From Sweltsa coloradensis (lineage: Eukaryota; Arthropoda; Insecta; Plecoptera; Chloroperlidae), in assembly GCA_024449915.1 (NCBI GenBank), contig JAMZAV010002031.1, positions 46,064 through 110,063 of the forward strand: 64,000 nt of DNA, written 5' to 3'. Below are positions 21,431 through 33,091 of the stretch, one piece after another (positions within the stretch are counted from its first letter, which is position 1; each line of letters starts with the position of its first letter). The position numbers were made by a program, and so were the translations under genes. Under the pieces are notes generated by a model. It saw only the letters and a program-made list of their open reading frames with translations. It had not been told where the DNA came from and ran no database searches.

Positions 21431-21656
21431 TTGAGGGGCCTACTGGGAGAAGGAGCAACGCCACATGCAACAAATTTTGAGTTTAGCAAAGTTTCAGTAG
21501 TTAAAACTGCTATATATATATTTTTAATATTATTATAAATTTTTAAAAAAAATATTCATGCTTAAATTAAGGTATAGTATCAGTGTTATCTACTGAAACT
21601 TTGCTAAATTATTTTTTTTCTTGTGGCATAGCTCCTTCTTCCACTAGGCCCCTCAA
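21431..21656. mobile_element. Small foldback MITE
   Basis: Ends TTGAGGGGCCTACTGGGAGA and, inverted, TTGAGGGGCCTAGTGGAAGA. A second inverted pair, TAGCAAAGTTTCAGTAG (about 21484) and CTACTGAAACTTTGCTA (about 21590), lies inside, so the whole 226 bp folds into one stem with an AT-rich loop. The flanks (AAAAT/AATTAT) leave the duplicated target ambiguous. No coding sequence. Confidence 0.75.
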
Positions 21657-21715
21657 TTATCATAACTACAATATACCTAGCATTGTACCACGAGGGTATA
21701 AAATCATGCACACGA

Positions 21716-22627
21716 CTAACCATGTGCAGCTGAAGTATAGGTGGTCGTCGGAACACTTCTCAGTGTATTCTTCTTCATTGTGCTCGCTGCGCTCGCGCTG
21801 TTCTTAGTATACGTTGACCGGGTAGTACTGATAGTGGAGAACTTGCTCTGAAGAGACACAAGCTCGTCAAACAAAACATTCATCGGCAAAGCTACAAAGT
21901 CTCTTTTCACCACTCCCAACCTCGGGGCAAAAATCAACTGCAATCCTGGGGTAACATTTCGTTCAATATCTAAAGAAAAAATCTTTGCTTTTATATTTAA
22001 AAATTCCGAAATTTCGATCATGTTCTTTGCCCAGTTCCATTTCTTGTGCACAGCATCTGTGATTCCGTCGGACGTTGATAGTTTCCCTTCGATTATCAGT
22101 TTACAGAAACTACCCAAAGCTTCTAATTCGTTTTTGTTGGCGTTCTGAGATTTTAATAGGCTTTGTCTTTTGCGCCATTCGTCCAGATGCCAACAGTTTT
22201 CGTGTGAAGATGAAAATAGACTATTGAGGTATGGCCGAAGAACCGGTCCAAAATTCCTTCTATCTTCGTCCAGAGCTCGATACAGCCACCTTAGAACCTG
22301 ACGTACAAGGGTCAAGTCGTCACCGAGGTTCACACTAGACGTCTCGACGTCTTTGCGCACGGCGTCGACCAGGTACGCGACCGATGTTTCGAAGTGCGTC
22401 TGGAGTTTGGTAGCTGCGTCCGGGACTAGACTGTTGCGTCCGTGTCCATTAGCGGGCACCCTCTTCCGCCTGGGCTTGACGAGGCGTGTGCGGCCGTCGC
22501 CCAGCGCAAGCTCCTTGGCTTGATCCAGGATGGAGGTCATGAGGTAGATAAGGTCTTCAACGGGATCCTCTCGTTGCGAGCCTGGAACCTGGATCGGGCC
22601 CTGGAGCCACGGAGAGGCATTCTGGTT
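21716..22627 (-). CDS. Host gene exon-like block 5 (long exon, unknown protein)
   Basis: The longest clean frame that is not TE-derived: about 300 codons, minus strand, ending in TAG at 21716. An acceptor-like AAATGTTTCAG precedes AACCAG at 22627, matching the phase of block 4. The frame is also open from an ATG at 22636, so a separate start is possible. The peptide is mixed and soluble-looking, without membrane segments or zinc motifs. It includes DLTLVRQVLRWLYRALDEDR, NFGPVLRPYLNSLF and GVVKRDFVALPMNVLFDEL. The last 35 residues are Ser/Thr-rich and may be read-through past a donor (candidate GTATAC near 21801). I do not recognise it; a helical scaffold or adaptor is only a guess. Confidence 0.6.
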   Translation of the reverse strand, partial: NQNASPWLQGPIQVPGSQREDPVEDLIYLMTSILDQAKELALGDGRTRLVKPRRKRVPANGHGRNSLVPDAATKLQTHFETSVAYLVDAVRKDVETSSVNLGDDLTLVRQVLRWLYRALDEDRRNFGPVLRPYLNSLFSSSHENCWHLDEWRKRQSLLKSQNANKNELEALGSFCKLIIEGKLSTSDGITDAVHKKWNWAKNMIEISEFLNIKAKIFSLDIERNVTPGLQLIFAPRLGVVKRDFVALPMNVLFDELVSLQSKFSTISTTRSTYTKNSASAASTMKKNTLRSVPTTTYTSAAHG

Positions 22628-22639
22628 CTGAAACATTTA

Positions 22640-22900
22640 TGTTTTATGTTTACACGGTTTAAGGTTCTGTAAACTCTTGTGACATCACACTTTAAAAAGA
22701 TAAATTGCTCAATATTGTGAATATCGCAGAAAACTGCAGCAATGTCGGCCCGCTGGCACTCAAGGTAATCGCGCTTTTCTTTAGCGTCACGTGACCTACT
22801 GGCTCGTAGCACGCTCGCATACCGAGATGCCGACGAATGAATGCAGATAGCTCGAAATTGTTTTCCCATCATAATACTGTCTCACTCTATTCACGCTATA
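22640..22900 (-). other. Open sequence upstream of block 5, unresolved
   Basis: A 111-codon minus-strand frame starting at 22872 overlaps the start of block 5 in another phase. A second acceptor-like site (GAGTTTACAG) occurs near 22666. It may be intron, or part of an alternative first exon. I cannot decide from sequence alone. Confidence 0.3.
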
Positions 22901-23212
22901 GTACGTTTACTTGTGAGTTGGACACATTGTTCTCTTCGAGAGCGAAGTATTTTTGTATGCCAGCTAATTGAATTCTATACAATTTCAGATTCCGAGGAGC
23001 ATCACGCCCGATGATTGCAAATAGGATTAGACTAGAATGTCATAAAAATATCTAATTAATAAAGTAATAAATAAGTTAATCCAACACAGTCATGAATTCT
23101 TGAAATCATTATTGAAATCAAAATCAAATGCTATTACAAAAATGTATGATTTTTTTGTAAGTTTTATCCACTTGAATGAAAAAAATCGGACGTCATTTAC
23201 GGTTTTTAAGTA
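22900..23212 (+). repeat. Foldback G, left arm
   Basis: It pairs inverted with 24258-24541 plus 43096-43125. Shared words include GCTAATTGAATTCTATACAA, GATTAGACTAGAATGTCATA and the reverse complement of CCGTAAATGATGTCCGATTT. The outer part ACACATTGTTCT (about 22922-22933) pairs only with bases at about 43096-43107, because BEL element D cuts the right arm. Confidence 0.8.
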
Positions 23213-23230
23213 TACAAGATAATATAAATA

Positions 23231-24252
23231 AACTAGGCCGCTTCGCGAACGCTTTTTCCAGTCGCGTTGATGGATGAGCTTTTTTTGGAATATTTTTCTC
23301 CAATGATAACGTTTTATGTGGAATCTCATTACTTTTTCTATAGTTACTTGATATTACTTGTTCATTAAACACCTGTAAAAGGCCTATATTAAAACCTTTA
23401 TTTCTATGAATTTTGACCAACTTTTTCAACTTTTTCTTTCAAGAGACACTACCGCACCATAATTGTTATGTCAATATAAAAAATGAACGTTGTAGCCCAT
23501 ACCCGTTTGGTCATAATCGGTCCAAATATCTCGAAAATATCGTATTAAAAACCGGAAAAAATCGTAAAAGTGCGATTTCTATAAGAAATATTTTTTCAAA
23601 TGTCTTTTAAATCACAACATATATATTTTTTTAGTGATTTTAAACGTTCCCATAAAGTTTCATCAATATCGGAGAAGCCGTTTGCAAAATATCACGAAAA
23701 TACCTCATTAAAAAATGAAAAAATCATAAAAGTACGAAAATCATAAGAAATATTTGATCGATTAGGCCGCGTTCCCACAAATTGGTTTAGTTATAAGGGG
23801 ATAGGAAATACGTGTTAAATTGTTTACGTTTTTGTCCTAAGAAATTGTTATAACAAAACCATAATTCTTATGACGGACCAATCAGACGTTTTGATATTTA
23901 TACGACGACCAATGAAAAGGAGTAACTTCATTATGACAGGCCATTGAAATATTACTAACCAATCAGGATATCGGATTTCTTATAACAATAACAATTTCTA
24001 AAGACTAAAACAAAGTTATGGGAACGCGGCCTTATATCCAAAAACGTGGCAGGTCTAAGTTTAGAGATTTCGAAGGTCCCCTCCAATTTTCATCAAGATC
24101 GCATATGCCGTTTGGCCGGTAGAGTACGAACAAACAGACAAAAAACTAACAAAAACAAAACACACGAGCTATTTTTCTTGGGGTAACGTAAGTGAAAATA
24201 CAAACAATAAAACACAAAGTCAAATAATTGAAGTCTTCGCTTCGCTCATCCA
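23231..24252 (+). repeat. R1 repeat copy 2
   Basis: It begins AACTAGGCCGCTTCGCGAAC and ends TTCGCTTCGCTCATCC. It sits between the arms of foldback G and carries a MITE at 23765-24031. The inner word GTTGATGGATGAGC near the start and GCTCATCC at the end are inverted copies, so the element has short inverted termini of its own. Confidence 0.7.
23765..24031. mobile_element. PIF/Harbinger-like MITE in R1 copy 2
   Basis: A 267-bp insert flanked by TTA on both sides (23762-23764 and 24032-24034). The ends are GGCCGCGTTCCCACAA and, inverted, GGCCGCGTTCCCATAA. A 3-bp TTA target and GGCCGCGTTCCC termini fit a PIF/Harbinger non-autonomous element. The inside is non-coding and AT-rich. Confidence 0.85.
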
Positions 24253-24257
24253 AATAG

Positions 24258-24541
24258 TACTCTTAAACACCGTAAATGATGTCCGATTTTTTCATTCAAA
24301 GTGGATAAAACTTAGAAAAAATCAAACATTTTTGTAATAGCGTTTTTTTTTATTTTAATAATGATTTCATGAGTTGTCAATGATTATATTGTATAAACTT
24401 ATGTATTACTTTATTAACCCAATATTTTTATGACATTCTAGTCTAATCCTATTTTCAATCATTGGGCGTGATGCTCCTTGGAATCTGGAATTGTATAGAA
24501 TTCAATTAGCTGACATACAAAAGAACTCCGCTCTCGAATAG
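24258..24541 (-). repeat. Foldback G, right arm (first part)
   Basis: Inverted partner of about 22935-23212. It ends CGCTCTCGAATAG at the left border of BEL element D, and the missing outer end resumes at 43096. Confidence 0.8.
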
Positions 24542-24965
24542 TGTTTATGCAACACTTGCACTGCCTTGTTGTTCACAGCCATCCTGGTACTATTTGTGCA
24601 CTTTAACTTCATTGTTTATTGCTCACCGCCATCCTAATACTTTTGTATCAATTTCTTTGGTGTTGAAAAGGACGCTATGTTTCTTTGTTTTCAACAATGT
24701 TTATCATCACACTGAAATTACTTACTGCATCGGCCATTCGTATGGTCTAGTGTTATTCTCTGTTAACTTTCAATAAGTTATTAATAAATACAGTGTTTTT
24801 ACTTGTGATTTGCCATTCAAAGTGTGTGTTATTGTGTCCGTGGATCGCTGAACCAGGGCCTTCATTTACAGTCCACTCATTTGTTATCTTTAAACATGGT
24901 CCTCCATTCACTCCAGAGTTTCATTTTCATCTTCATGTATCACCCATTCATCTCTTGCCCCAACA
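24542..24965 (+). repeat. Left LTR of element D
   Basis: TGTTTATGCAACAC to TCTTGCCCCAACA. It differs from 42668-43090 by about six changes that I could see by eye, including one A length difference. Confidence 0.92.
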
Positions 24966-24970
24966 TAATT

Positions 24971-24986
24971 TGGTCCCATCCGGGCC
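24971..24986 (+). other. Primer-binding site of element D
   Basis: TGGTCCCATCCGGGCC starts six bases after the left LTR and begins with the TGG expected for pairing with a tRNA 3' end. The tRNA is not assigned. Confidence 0.6.
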
Positions 24987-25276
24987 GTATACAATCAACA
25001 TGGTTCCACGTGGAAAACTTTAATCGGCTTTCGCAAGTAATCGTTTCGTCGGCGACTTCACAACGCAGTTTGAACGTCTAGGCCTACCGACGTAGCAAGA
25101 GTCTTCTCACGGGCCCCAGCAGGCAGCTGAAGTACGGCGTCATCAGGACATCTTCAAGACCCAGTGGCGGACGCGTGTCTTCCAGTGGCAACATCATCAC
25201 AATTCAGATCAGCTATCTGCTGTACCTTCATAATAGCCTATTACTATACTTTCATTGATCTTCAATAACTTCCATC

Positions 25277-25398
25277 ATGCAAGCGCAAGAGAGAAGTGAT
25301 TTAATTAAACGTCGTGGAATAATCAAAGCTCGGCTTACACGCATACACACGTTTATAAACGATGTCAATAACCACTCAAATCTGAGTGCAATCAGAGT
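25277..25398 (+). pseudogene. Element D gag, start
   Basis: ATG at 25277 opens a BEL/Pao-type Gag with a basic amphipathic start (DLIKRRGIIKARLTRIHTF). The frame runs straight into element F at 25399. Removing F with one copy of its GAGT duplication leaves the frame open into 27154, which confirms this start and the F borders. Confidence 0.8.
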
Positions 25399-27153
25399 TG
25401 TAGCGGACCCCGTCCCCCTACCCCCTGGCACGTGTCTAGGGGAGATAAGTGGTCGGCGGAGATAGGATTCAGGAGTCAACTACAAGAAACTTGTCCTTTC
25501 ATAGGCGTTGAGTGTACTGTTTTTCTCCTCAGGTCGGAATGCTCGCGGCCGCCCGAAGGCTGGCGATTATTCAGCCTCCCTTGGAGAGTGTAAAAGTGTG
25601 TAAGTGGTTTTTCCCCTCAGGTCGGAATGCTCGCGGCCGCCCGAAGGCTGGCGATTATTCAGCCTCCCTTGGAGAGTGTAAGAGTGTGTGAGTGGTTTTT
25701 CCCCTCAGGTCGGAATGCTCGCGGCCGCCCGAAGGCTGGCGATTATTCAGCCTCCCTTGGAGAGTGTAAAAGTGTGTGAGTGGTGAGTGATGCCTGTGGC
25801 AGGACGTACCTTAACCTGGAGACCGGAATAACAAGAGAAATGCTAGTTCAGTTGAAGAAACTTGCAAAGTATTTTAATAATAAAAACACACGGTTATTTA
25901 CCACAGTATAAAGTCCTCTTTGGCAAGAGGATGGAAAAAATACTAAACACTGAGTGACTGAAAAATTACAAAGTCCCAAACGTGGGTAAAAATGAAGTTA
26001 GAAAATAAAATATGAACACTGAATCTACTCTATGTAGTTGGCAAACGTACTAATACTCTAACAGCTATATATTGAAAAAGTTAAAGTCCCTGATGTGCGT
26101 TCTCTATGACCGCGAGCTAACAGTCAAGCCCTGACACAAAATATGAGGTGCAGGCTGTCTGTTTGAACTGGCTCGGGCTCCCTATCAACGCTATTCTCCT
26201 CGCGGGTAGCAACACTGACAGAGTTAGTGTGCTGGTCCGACCACCGGAGTCCTACGCAGTTTTTGAAGCAGGGTAGCTCCGCGTGCGCTGGAGGTCTTCA
26301 CTCGACGAAGCGTGACAAGTAACTGTCTTGGAGAAGCTTGAGAGAAGTTATGACTTGATACTTAAAACTCAAAGATACCAGCGCGGGTTCCCGGGGACCC
26401 TAGGCCCTCGCTGGCAGCGGCGAGGCGGACACTGGCGCAGAGCAGTGCCGCTGCCATGGCGAGGCCTGATGAGCTGGATGAGATGTTCTTCAAGTGGCGG
26501 CCCCCGGAGAAACTGAGTTCCTCACTGGGGTGCATAGCTTATGTAGGAGCCTTGCTCGACTCCGTCAGTGGTTGGCACGAGGTTGCTCGACCAGGCCGAG
26601 CGTTGCCGAGCGAACTGATGGGAGGGGATGAAATTCGCGCACGTCTCGGATGGACGTACGCTTGCCAACTTTACAAACACAAACTTACTAGATAGGCTAA
26701 TATTTGCAGTTATCCTTTCTTTTGCTTAGTAACAAGTACAAGATATTTAACCTACACATAATAACTATAAATAACAGATGAATACAAAACACATGAACTA
26801 CATATAAAATAAAATACCACTTGCATTATTATTGGGTGTAGGCGACCAGGCGCCAAGCCATGCTTGTTCTAGCAACAGGTGCATAGGTTTCATTACAATT
26901 CATAATAACTGTGCATCCTACCTTAGGTTTAAACTTATCAGCGGCAAAACACTTTCCGTATTCTTTCTCTGATGATAATACCAGCCAAGAACTAGGCGCC
27001 ACATCACTTTTCTGTTTGCAAACGGTCGTTCGCCTATGGTAAGGTGACACTGACGAACAGGGGTTGCTAGATGATGCTTGCCATCAAGTTGGGCCTACGT
27101 GTTACGACGTGAAGCGCCTAGATTTAAAACGACTCGGGGGTCGGGTCGTTACA
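25399..27153. mobile_element. Element F, 1.75 kb, unclassified
   Basis: The insert lies between GAGT repeats (25395-25398 and 27154-27157). Its ends are TGTAGCGGACCCCGTCCCCC and, inverted, TGTAACGACCCGACCCCCGA, which are related to each other and both start TG. It could be a solo LTR or a TIR element. It holds three 88-bp tandem units (25531-25784) and, on the minus strand, a 73-codon frame at 26829-27050 with VAPSSWLVLSSEKEYGKCFA that resembles spliced coding sequence more than chance. No transposase or RT is visible. Confidence 0.7.
25520..25784 (+). repeat. Three 88-bp tandem units in element F
   Basis: AGGTCGGAATGCTCGCGGCC recurs at 25531, 25619 and 25707, exactly 88 bases apart. Units differ by only a few bases. 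Each contains the short hairpin AGGCTG...CAGCCT. No spacer variation is present, so it is not a CRISPR-like array. Confidence 0.9.
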
Positions 27154-27700
27154 GAGTTAGGTCAGAAACTCTTATTTCTATTTGGGATCAGTTCGAGGAA
27201 ATACAATCACGTCTTGAAATAGAAGACACAAATGACGATTCAAATCATGAAACCTAACAGAACAGATTTGAAATTTATACTTTGAGGCTTATGCTAAATC
27301 TAATGACATACTCACGCCACCCATGGTACCTATTGATACACCATCAAGTCATGGTTCTGGCAACGGGTCGCTTCTTAGCACTCATAACAACAATCTGATC
27401 AAACTTCCTGGTATAAATTTACCACAATTCTCAGGTGATTACAGTCTTTGGTCACAATTCAAAGACACCTACGTCGCGCTCATACATGAGAATACTTCTC
27501 TTACGGACATTCACAAATTCCATTATCTGTTGTCTTCATTACGTAATGATCCACTACATTTAATCAAGAATTTGTCCTTGTCGTCTGCTAACTATACCAT
27601 AGCATGGAACTTGATTTTAAAAAGATATGAAAACAAAAAATTAATATCTCAGAAACACATCAATGCTCTTCTCGATCTGCCACATGTGCGAGCAAACTCG
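27154..27700 (+). pseudogene. Element D gag, middle (DUF1759-like)
   Basis: BEL/Pao Gag sequence with the family-typical segments LPQFSGDYSLWSQFKDTYVA, LTDIHKFHYLLSSL and NYTIAWNLILKRYENKKLIS. An in-frame stop at about 27257 breaks the frame before 27323. The frame ends where Gypsy E begins (27701) and continues at 33356. Confidence 0.88.
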
Positions 27701-27960
27701 TGTGAGTTCTACAATCCAGTGACTTCTAAAGAAGAAGAAGAAGAAGTCACGGCCTACTAGTTTTTGTTTTTACCGCCAAGGATGGCGTCAGTCAGGAGAA
27801 CTGTTGTAATCTGTACTTGTGAACTCTGATCGTACGTAAGTAAATTGTGTTTAATACCACATCGTCTGTCTAGTAATCTGTAAACCTGTACTAGTTCCTG
27901 CATCCTGAGTCCCGGCGTAACGTTAACATATAATTCCCGAGTCCCGATATATTGTTAACA
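27701..27960 (+). repeat. Left LTR of element E
   Basis: 260 bp, apparently identical to 33092-33351. It includes a GAAGAAGAAGAAGAAG microsatellite of identical length in both copies. Confidence 0.95.
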
Positions 27961-27988
27961 TATTCAGAAGTGGAATATAACCTGAATC

Positions 27989-28754
27989 ATGGGTAGCCCT
28001 ACCAACCAGTTAAACCTAGGCCTAGCGACATTGTGTGACGCCGCAGCCCAAATAGGCCAAAACCTAGAACAAAACCAAGCTGAAACATCATCTGCAAACC
28101 GAAATAGTCCGAACATAACCTCACAATCCGAACTAACAACTACTCAGTTACTCCAGATCATGATGGATGAGAATAGAAGACGAGACGAAATGATGACGAC
28201 CCTTATCCGAAATATGCCTACCCAAGCTACGCCGATCCAAACACCTAGTCCAGTGCATCACGAATCATACCAAATTATGCCTGACCTCGGCGAAAACCAT
28301 CACAAACTTCAATGGTGAAGGTGATTGCAGCCACGCTTCCGAATGGCTACGTTCGCTTGAGACTATCGGAATGTTGCATCGTTGGCCAGATGCATTCCTT
28401 CTTGAGTCTGCCAGGACACACTTAGTAGGCGCTGCAAGCCATTGGTATGCCCGTAAAAGCATAGAGATACACACCTGGGAAACATTCAAGGAAGCTTTTA
28501 AGCGATCATTTGTGGGAACACTTGGACTTCCAGAAAAGTGGAAACGTCTCCAGGCTCGAGCCCAACTTAGAGGTGAGAACACTCACACATATTTTCATGA
28601 AAAAGCAAGATTATGTCAAGACATGGAACTAACCTTTCATGACACAAAACGACAAATCGTGATAGGGTTATGGTCGAGACAGCTATGCTCGCAGCTTATG
28701 TCAAGACAACATTACAAACATAGAGAGTTACTAGCCGACCTACGGGAGTGGTGA
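27989..28754 (+). pseudogene. Element E gag
   Basis: The ATG at 27989 starts a Gag of about 250 codons in two frames (27989-28318, then about 28283-28754). The first part is Gln/Asn-rich. The second holds the Gag core with NGEGDCSHASEWLRSLETIG, HLVGAASHWYARK and WETFKEAFKRSFVG, then a QLRGENTHTYFHEKARLC stretch. One single-base shift near 28283 and another near 28750 separate it from the zinc-knuckle frame. Confidence 0.88.
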
Positions 28755-28913
28755 ATCTGTGGAAGCAGAACGAAGTGATCGAATAGGAACTACCAGACAA
28801 TCCGAGAACAGACCTCCCGCACGGGAACTAAGTATCCATCGCAAGACCAAAAACCTCACCCGCCTGCAAACCTGCCTGTAGCAAGACTACCCTCGACTAC
28901 GAACAACCATAAC

Positions 28914-30119
28914 TTGCCTGTTGTGCCGAGAAAGCATCCATTTAAAGAATATTTGCCCCATAGAAACGTGAGCGGTGAACCATTATGCTTCAACTGTAAC
29001 GGTTATGGTCACGTGTCGCGAGACTGTCCTGAACCAAAGAGGGTAAGGTACTGCATGAAGTGTCAACAAGAGGGTCACACCCAGAAGCACTGCCCAACTA
29101 GTCCACCCGCCACCGTATCTGCCAATCCACAACGTGGACAAATCAACCAAATAGAACAAGATGGAAGTAACGTAAGCCTAAGTAAGTACCTAAAAACAGT
29201 TGTAATTGGTAAGCATGAAGTTCAAGCTTTGATTGATCCAGGATCTGCAAGTTGCGTCATGCAAGCATCTGCAGCCCTACAATGTGGTTTCGTCCTTGAA
29301 GAGTCTACCGCAGCATTGTACGGATTTGGTAACGCTGACAAAGCCGTGAAGCCGCTGGGCAAAGTAACACGAGACATCTCAATCGATGGCGTTTCAGGTA
29401 ACGCACCGATCCTTGTAGTACCCGACCAAGCTCTATCTATAAGCATGCTCGTAGGTAGGACATGGCTCGATCTGTCTATTATAGCATATGCAAAGGTGGA
29501 TGATAAACTAATAATAACTTACCGAGACGACGAGCTATTTAGCAACTTCAATGTAACAATGCCTGACCACCGAGTTACCCTGAGAATTACAGAAAATACT
29601 ACCCTGTTAAGTAACACAGTAAACTTTGTGCATGTAGAAACAACCCACTCGATCTGTAATACTTCTGAATTTCCTCAAACCATAATCTGTGGCAAGGATG
29701 AATTGCACCACCAACTTATCGAAGTACCGTCCAATAAGTCTTTTGCCTTATCTGTAGAAAACCCAACTGACACAACCCTCGTATTGAAAAAAGGTCAATG
29801 TTTAGTCAGAGGCGACCTGGTAGACGAGATGCTACACGTTCAAGTAGTTGATAACCCCCGTCCAATCACACTGGCGGAGTTGAACACCGGACCACTGGTA
29901 ACCGAAGCCGAAAAAGAAGAATTACTCAAACTTGTGAATGAATTTCGGAGTTGTTTTGCCTTAAATATGTCTGAGTTAGGGTGTACAAACTTAACCGCAA
30001 TGGACATAATCGAAAAACCTGGTAGTCAGCCAGTAACCTGTAAACCATACAAGACTACAGCCCATGAGCGCATGGAAATAAGTAAGATAGTTGACGATGG
30101 AAACGAAATGGTATCGTGA
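28914..30119 (+). pseudogene. Element E zinc knuckles and protease
   Basis: A 401-codon frame. Two CCHC knuckles (CFNCNGYGHVSRDC and CMKCQQEGHTQKHC) lie at residues 25-60. A retropepsin-like domain starts near residue 100, with QALIDPGSASCVM. The usual D-S/T-G triad reads D-P-G here, which would be expected to harm or change activity. The rest leads to the RT N-terminus (ELLKLVNEFRSCFALNMSEL). It stops at 30119 and RT continues in another frame. Confidence 0.9.
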
Positions 30120-31330
30120 CCGAGTCCAGTGTTATTAACTCGTAAGAAACCTTTTTTAAAAAGACTGGAGAGTATAGGCTAGTAGTAGACTACAGACGTC
30201 TAAATGCGCAGACCGTGAAAATGAAATTCGCTTTGCCTAACATCGATGATATGTTAGAAAACTTGTCCAACAATAAAATGTACACTGTACTAGATCTCGC
30301 TTGCGGTTATCTGCAAATACCTATGATAGAATCCGCCAAGGTAAAGACTGCCTTCATCACACCGGATACCTACTACGGGACAGCTGGATCGTATGATGTT
30401 TGGTCTCACGAATGGGCCTAGCGAGTTCCAAAGGACCATGAATATAGCCCTGGGTGACCTGCGTAACAAAATAGCTCTATGTTTTCTAGACGACATTCTG
30501 GTTCCTGCCCAGTCCTGGACACAACAATTAGATCATCTGAGACTCGTATTCAAAGCATTGCAAGCCGCAAACTTGACTTGCAACCTGTCAAAATGCGAAT
30601 TTGGCAAGCAACAAGTGGACTATTTAGGATATGTTATCACCACAACAAGCCTGCAACCCGGAAGAAGAAAAATAACAGCTATCGAAAATTTCCGCACGCC
30701 ACAAAATGTACACGAGGTGCGAAGTTGGCTAGGTTTGACGGGATTTTTTCGAAGATTCATTCCGCACTATGCTATCAGAGCTGAACCTCTAACCCAGTTA
30801 ACAAGGAAGAACCAGACGTTTCAATGGACTACCGTACAAGAGAAAGCCTTTAACGACCTGAAGAATGCCTTAACCTCTGCTCCTAGCTTGGCATTATACG
30901 ACCCATCAGCTCGTACTGAAGTGCACACCGATGCCTCATCACTCGGATTGGCCGGCATGTTAATGCAGGAAGGTAGAATGATAAGAAGATGCATCTAGTA
31001 TACTGCGTATCTAAGAAAACCAATCCTGCCGAACAACAATATCACTCTTCAAAACTTGAACTAATGGCTATCGTATGGAGCCTGAACCGATTACGCCAAT
31101 ACCTCTTACCAATTGATTTCACCGTGATCACTGATTGTCAGGCGTTGGTATACCTCAATGCAAAACGTACCTTGAATCCGCAAATTGCCCGTTGGTACAA
31201 CCTACTACAAGAGTACTCGATAACTGAAATAAAGCACCGTCCCGGTGAGAAAATGCAACACGTTGATGCTCTAAGCCGTTGTCCAGTTGATGAATCTACT
31301 GATGACACCATGGACGAGATCATCGGAGAT
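30120..31330 (+). pseudogene. Element E reverse transcriptase and RNase H
   Basis: RT and RNase H spread over four frames. RT has a VVDYRRLNAQ start (about 30180), VLDLACGYLQIPM (first Asp) and ALCFLDDILVPAQ (the xxDD box). The connection has VRSWLGLTGFFRRFIPHYAI. RNase H has VHTDASSLGLAGML, YHSSKLELMAIVWSLNRL and TDCQALVYLN, and it ends MQHVDALSRCP. Catalytic acidic residues are present. Frame changes fall near 30120-30215, 30400 and 30990. Confidence 0.9.
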
Positions 31331-31559
31331 CGACTCGATGTGTTCTACACGATGGACGTCGCCGATCAAGCTTTGATGATGCAGCGTAGTGACGCACAAC
31401 TACGGGATGTGATCACTATTCTAGAAAAAAACCCACAAAGTCGTACTAAGGACGAGAAAATGCGCACAAAAGACCTTGTTCTCAAACGCGGCAGATTGTT
31501 TAAGCCTATAAGTATCAACGAGACTGAAAAATTATTATTCGTAATACCTAACACGATGA

Positions 31560-32824
31560 GGAAGAGTATCGCCGTAAAAAGTCACGATCTTTCTGGACAT
31601 TTTGGAGTAGATCGATCATTTGCAAAATGTATGAAAATTACTGGTTTCCATCTGCTCGTCGGTACCTAAAACACCACATCGCACACTGCTTCGAGTGTTT
31701 AGTCACAAAAAACCGTACGGGAAAGCGACCCGGCTTCCTAAATCCGATACCGGCTGGGACACGGCCATACGAAACCATTAACATAGACCATCTAGGTCCG
31801 TTCGTAAAAAGCTCCCGACGCAATCAGTACATTTTTCTGGCAATCGACAATTTAACAAAATTCGTTCATTTGTATGCTGTGCCCGACACGTCTACCAAGA
31901 AAGTACTGGAGAGCTTGGAACCTGATATGCCAACGAGGACTTCCCGACAGGATCATCAGTGAACGAGGAACATGCTACACCTCGCATGCTTTCGAGGAAT
32001 ACTGCACGACGAAAGGAATAAACCATGTGCTGAACGCCACAAGGAATCCGCGGGCGAACGGTCAAATAGAACGCGTAAACCGGACACTAATACCCCTAAT
32101 AATGGTAGCTATCAATGACCCAAATCACCGAGACTGGGATAAAAACTTGATGTCAATCGAGCGCGACCTAAATAACTCTTATAACAAAGCTACGAATCGC
32201 ACTGCCGCCGAAATGCTGTTTGGGTATCAGCCGCATTTTAATGACGGAGTGGAACGAGTCGTTACCCAAGGGAGCGGTAATGTCGAGTGGCAACCACCCC
32301 AGAAAATCCGCCAAGATGCCTTAACCAATATCGCCAAGAGCCAAACTCTTATGAAGCAACGTTATGACAAGGGACGTCACCAAGGCCCGGCCTATGATGT
32401 AGGCGAGATGGTGATAATGAAACGTGCCCCTGTTCACACCGGTTTGCCTACTAAGACCCAACCCCGTTTCCGTGGGCCCCTGGTAATAACTAAACGTCTG
32501 TCAGGAGATACATACAGAGTAGCCGACCTGACGACAGACCCTGAAGGAAGATGTTACGCAACCACGGCCAGTGCAGACCAACTGAAATCATGGGGGACCA
32601 AGTTTGCTGTTGACAATGGTGAACCATCCGATGGGGAGGATGAAATTACTGTTCCAGATCCTGAGCCAGCTGAACTTCAGCCTAACACCGAACCTTCCAA
32701 TGACCGTGAGGGGAAGATTACGTCTGTACGCCAACCTGTTGTCCGCCACGTCGAGCCCCTTCCTGAAGGAAGAACTGCTTCAAGGATACGGAAGAGACCA
32801 GTCCACCTGGAGGATTACGTCTAG
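31560..32824 (+). pseudogene. Element E integrase
   Basis: Three frames cover the integrase. The HHCC region has HDLSGHFGVDRSFAKCM and HCFECLVTKN. The core has NIDHLGPFVKSSRRN (first Asp), then RIISERGTCYTSHAFEEY, where the usual second Asp (S-D-R-G) is Glu, then ANGQIERVNRTLIPLI with the catalytic Glu. The C-terminal part has VGEMVIMKRAPVHTG and ends near 32824. Frame changes occur at about 31660 and 31930. The Asp-to-Glu change suggests an inactive enzyme if it is not a base error. Confidence 0.9.
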
Positions 32825-33091
32825 AGCTACAAACCTTATCGTTGGTTGTAACAAATATTATTCATATTTAGTATAATTGTCACTTGACACAGTTCATTTT
32901 AATCACATGGAACAATTTTTGTCATAGAAACTAAATGAAGTTAGTAATAATTATGTCTCATGATGGAAAGTATAATTTAGTAAATTGTCATATATTTTTC
33001 TGATCTGTAAATTACCTAATCATATGTTGTTCACACTCATATCAAATTAAAATTCTTAATTGAGGACAATTAAATTGTCAGAATGACCGAG

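Noticed and set aside
25520..25784. Regular 88-bp repeats as a CRISPR array
   Set aside because: Units are identical throughout with no unique spacers, the context is a eukaryotic transposon, and no cas genes exist. It is a tandem repeat.
26328..26695. Plus-strand frames of 62 and 79 codons in element F
   Set aside because: GC-rich chance frames without motif; they overlap each other in different phases.
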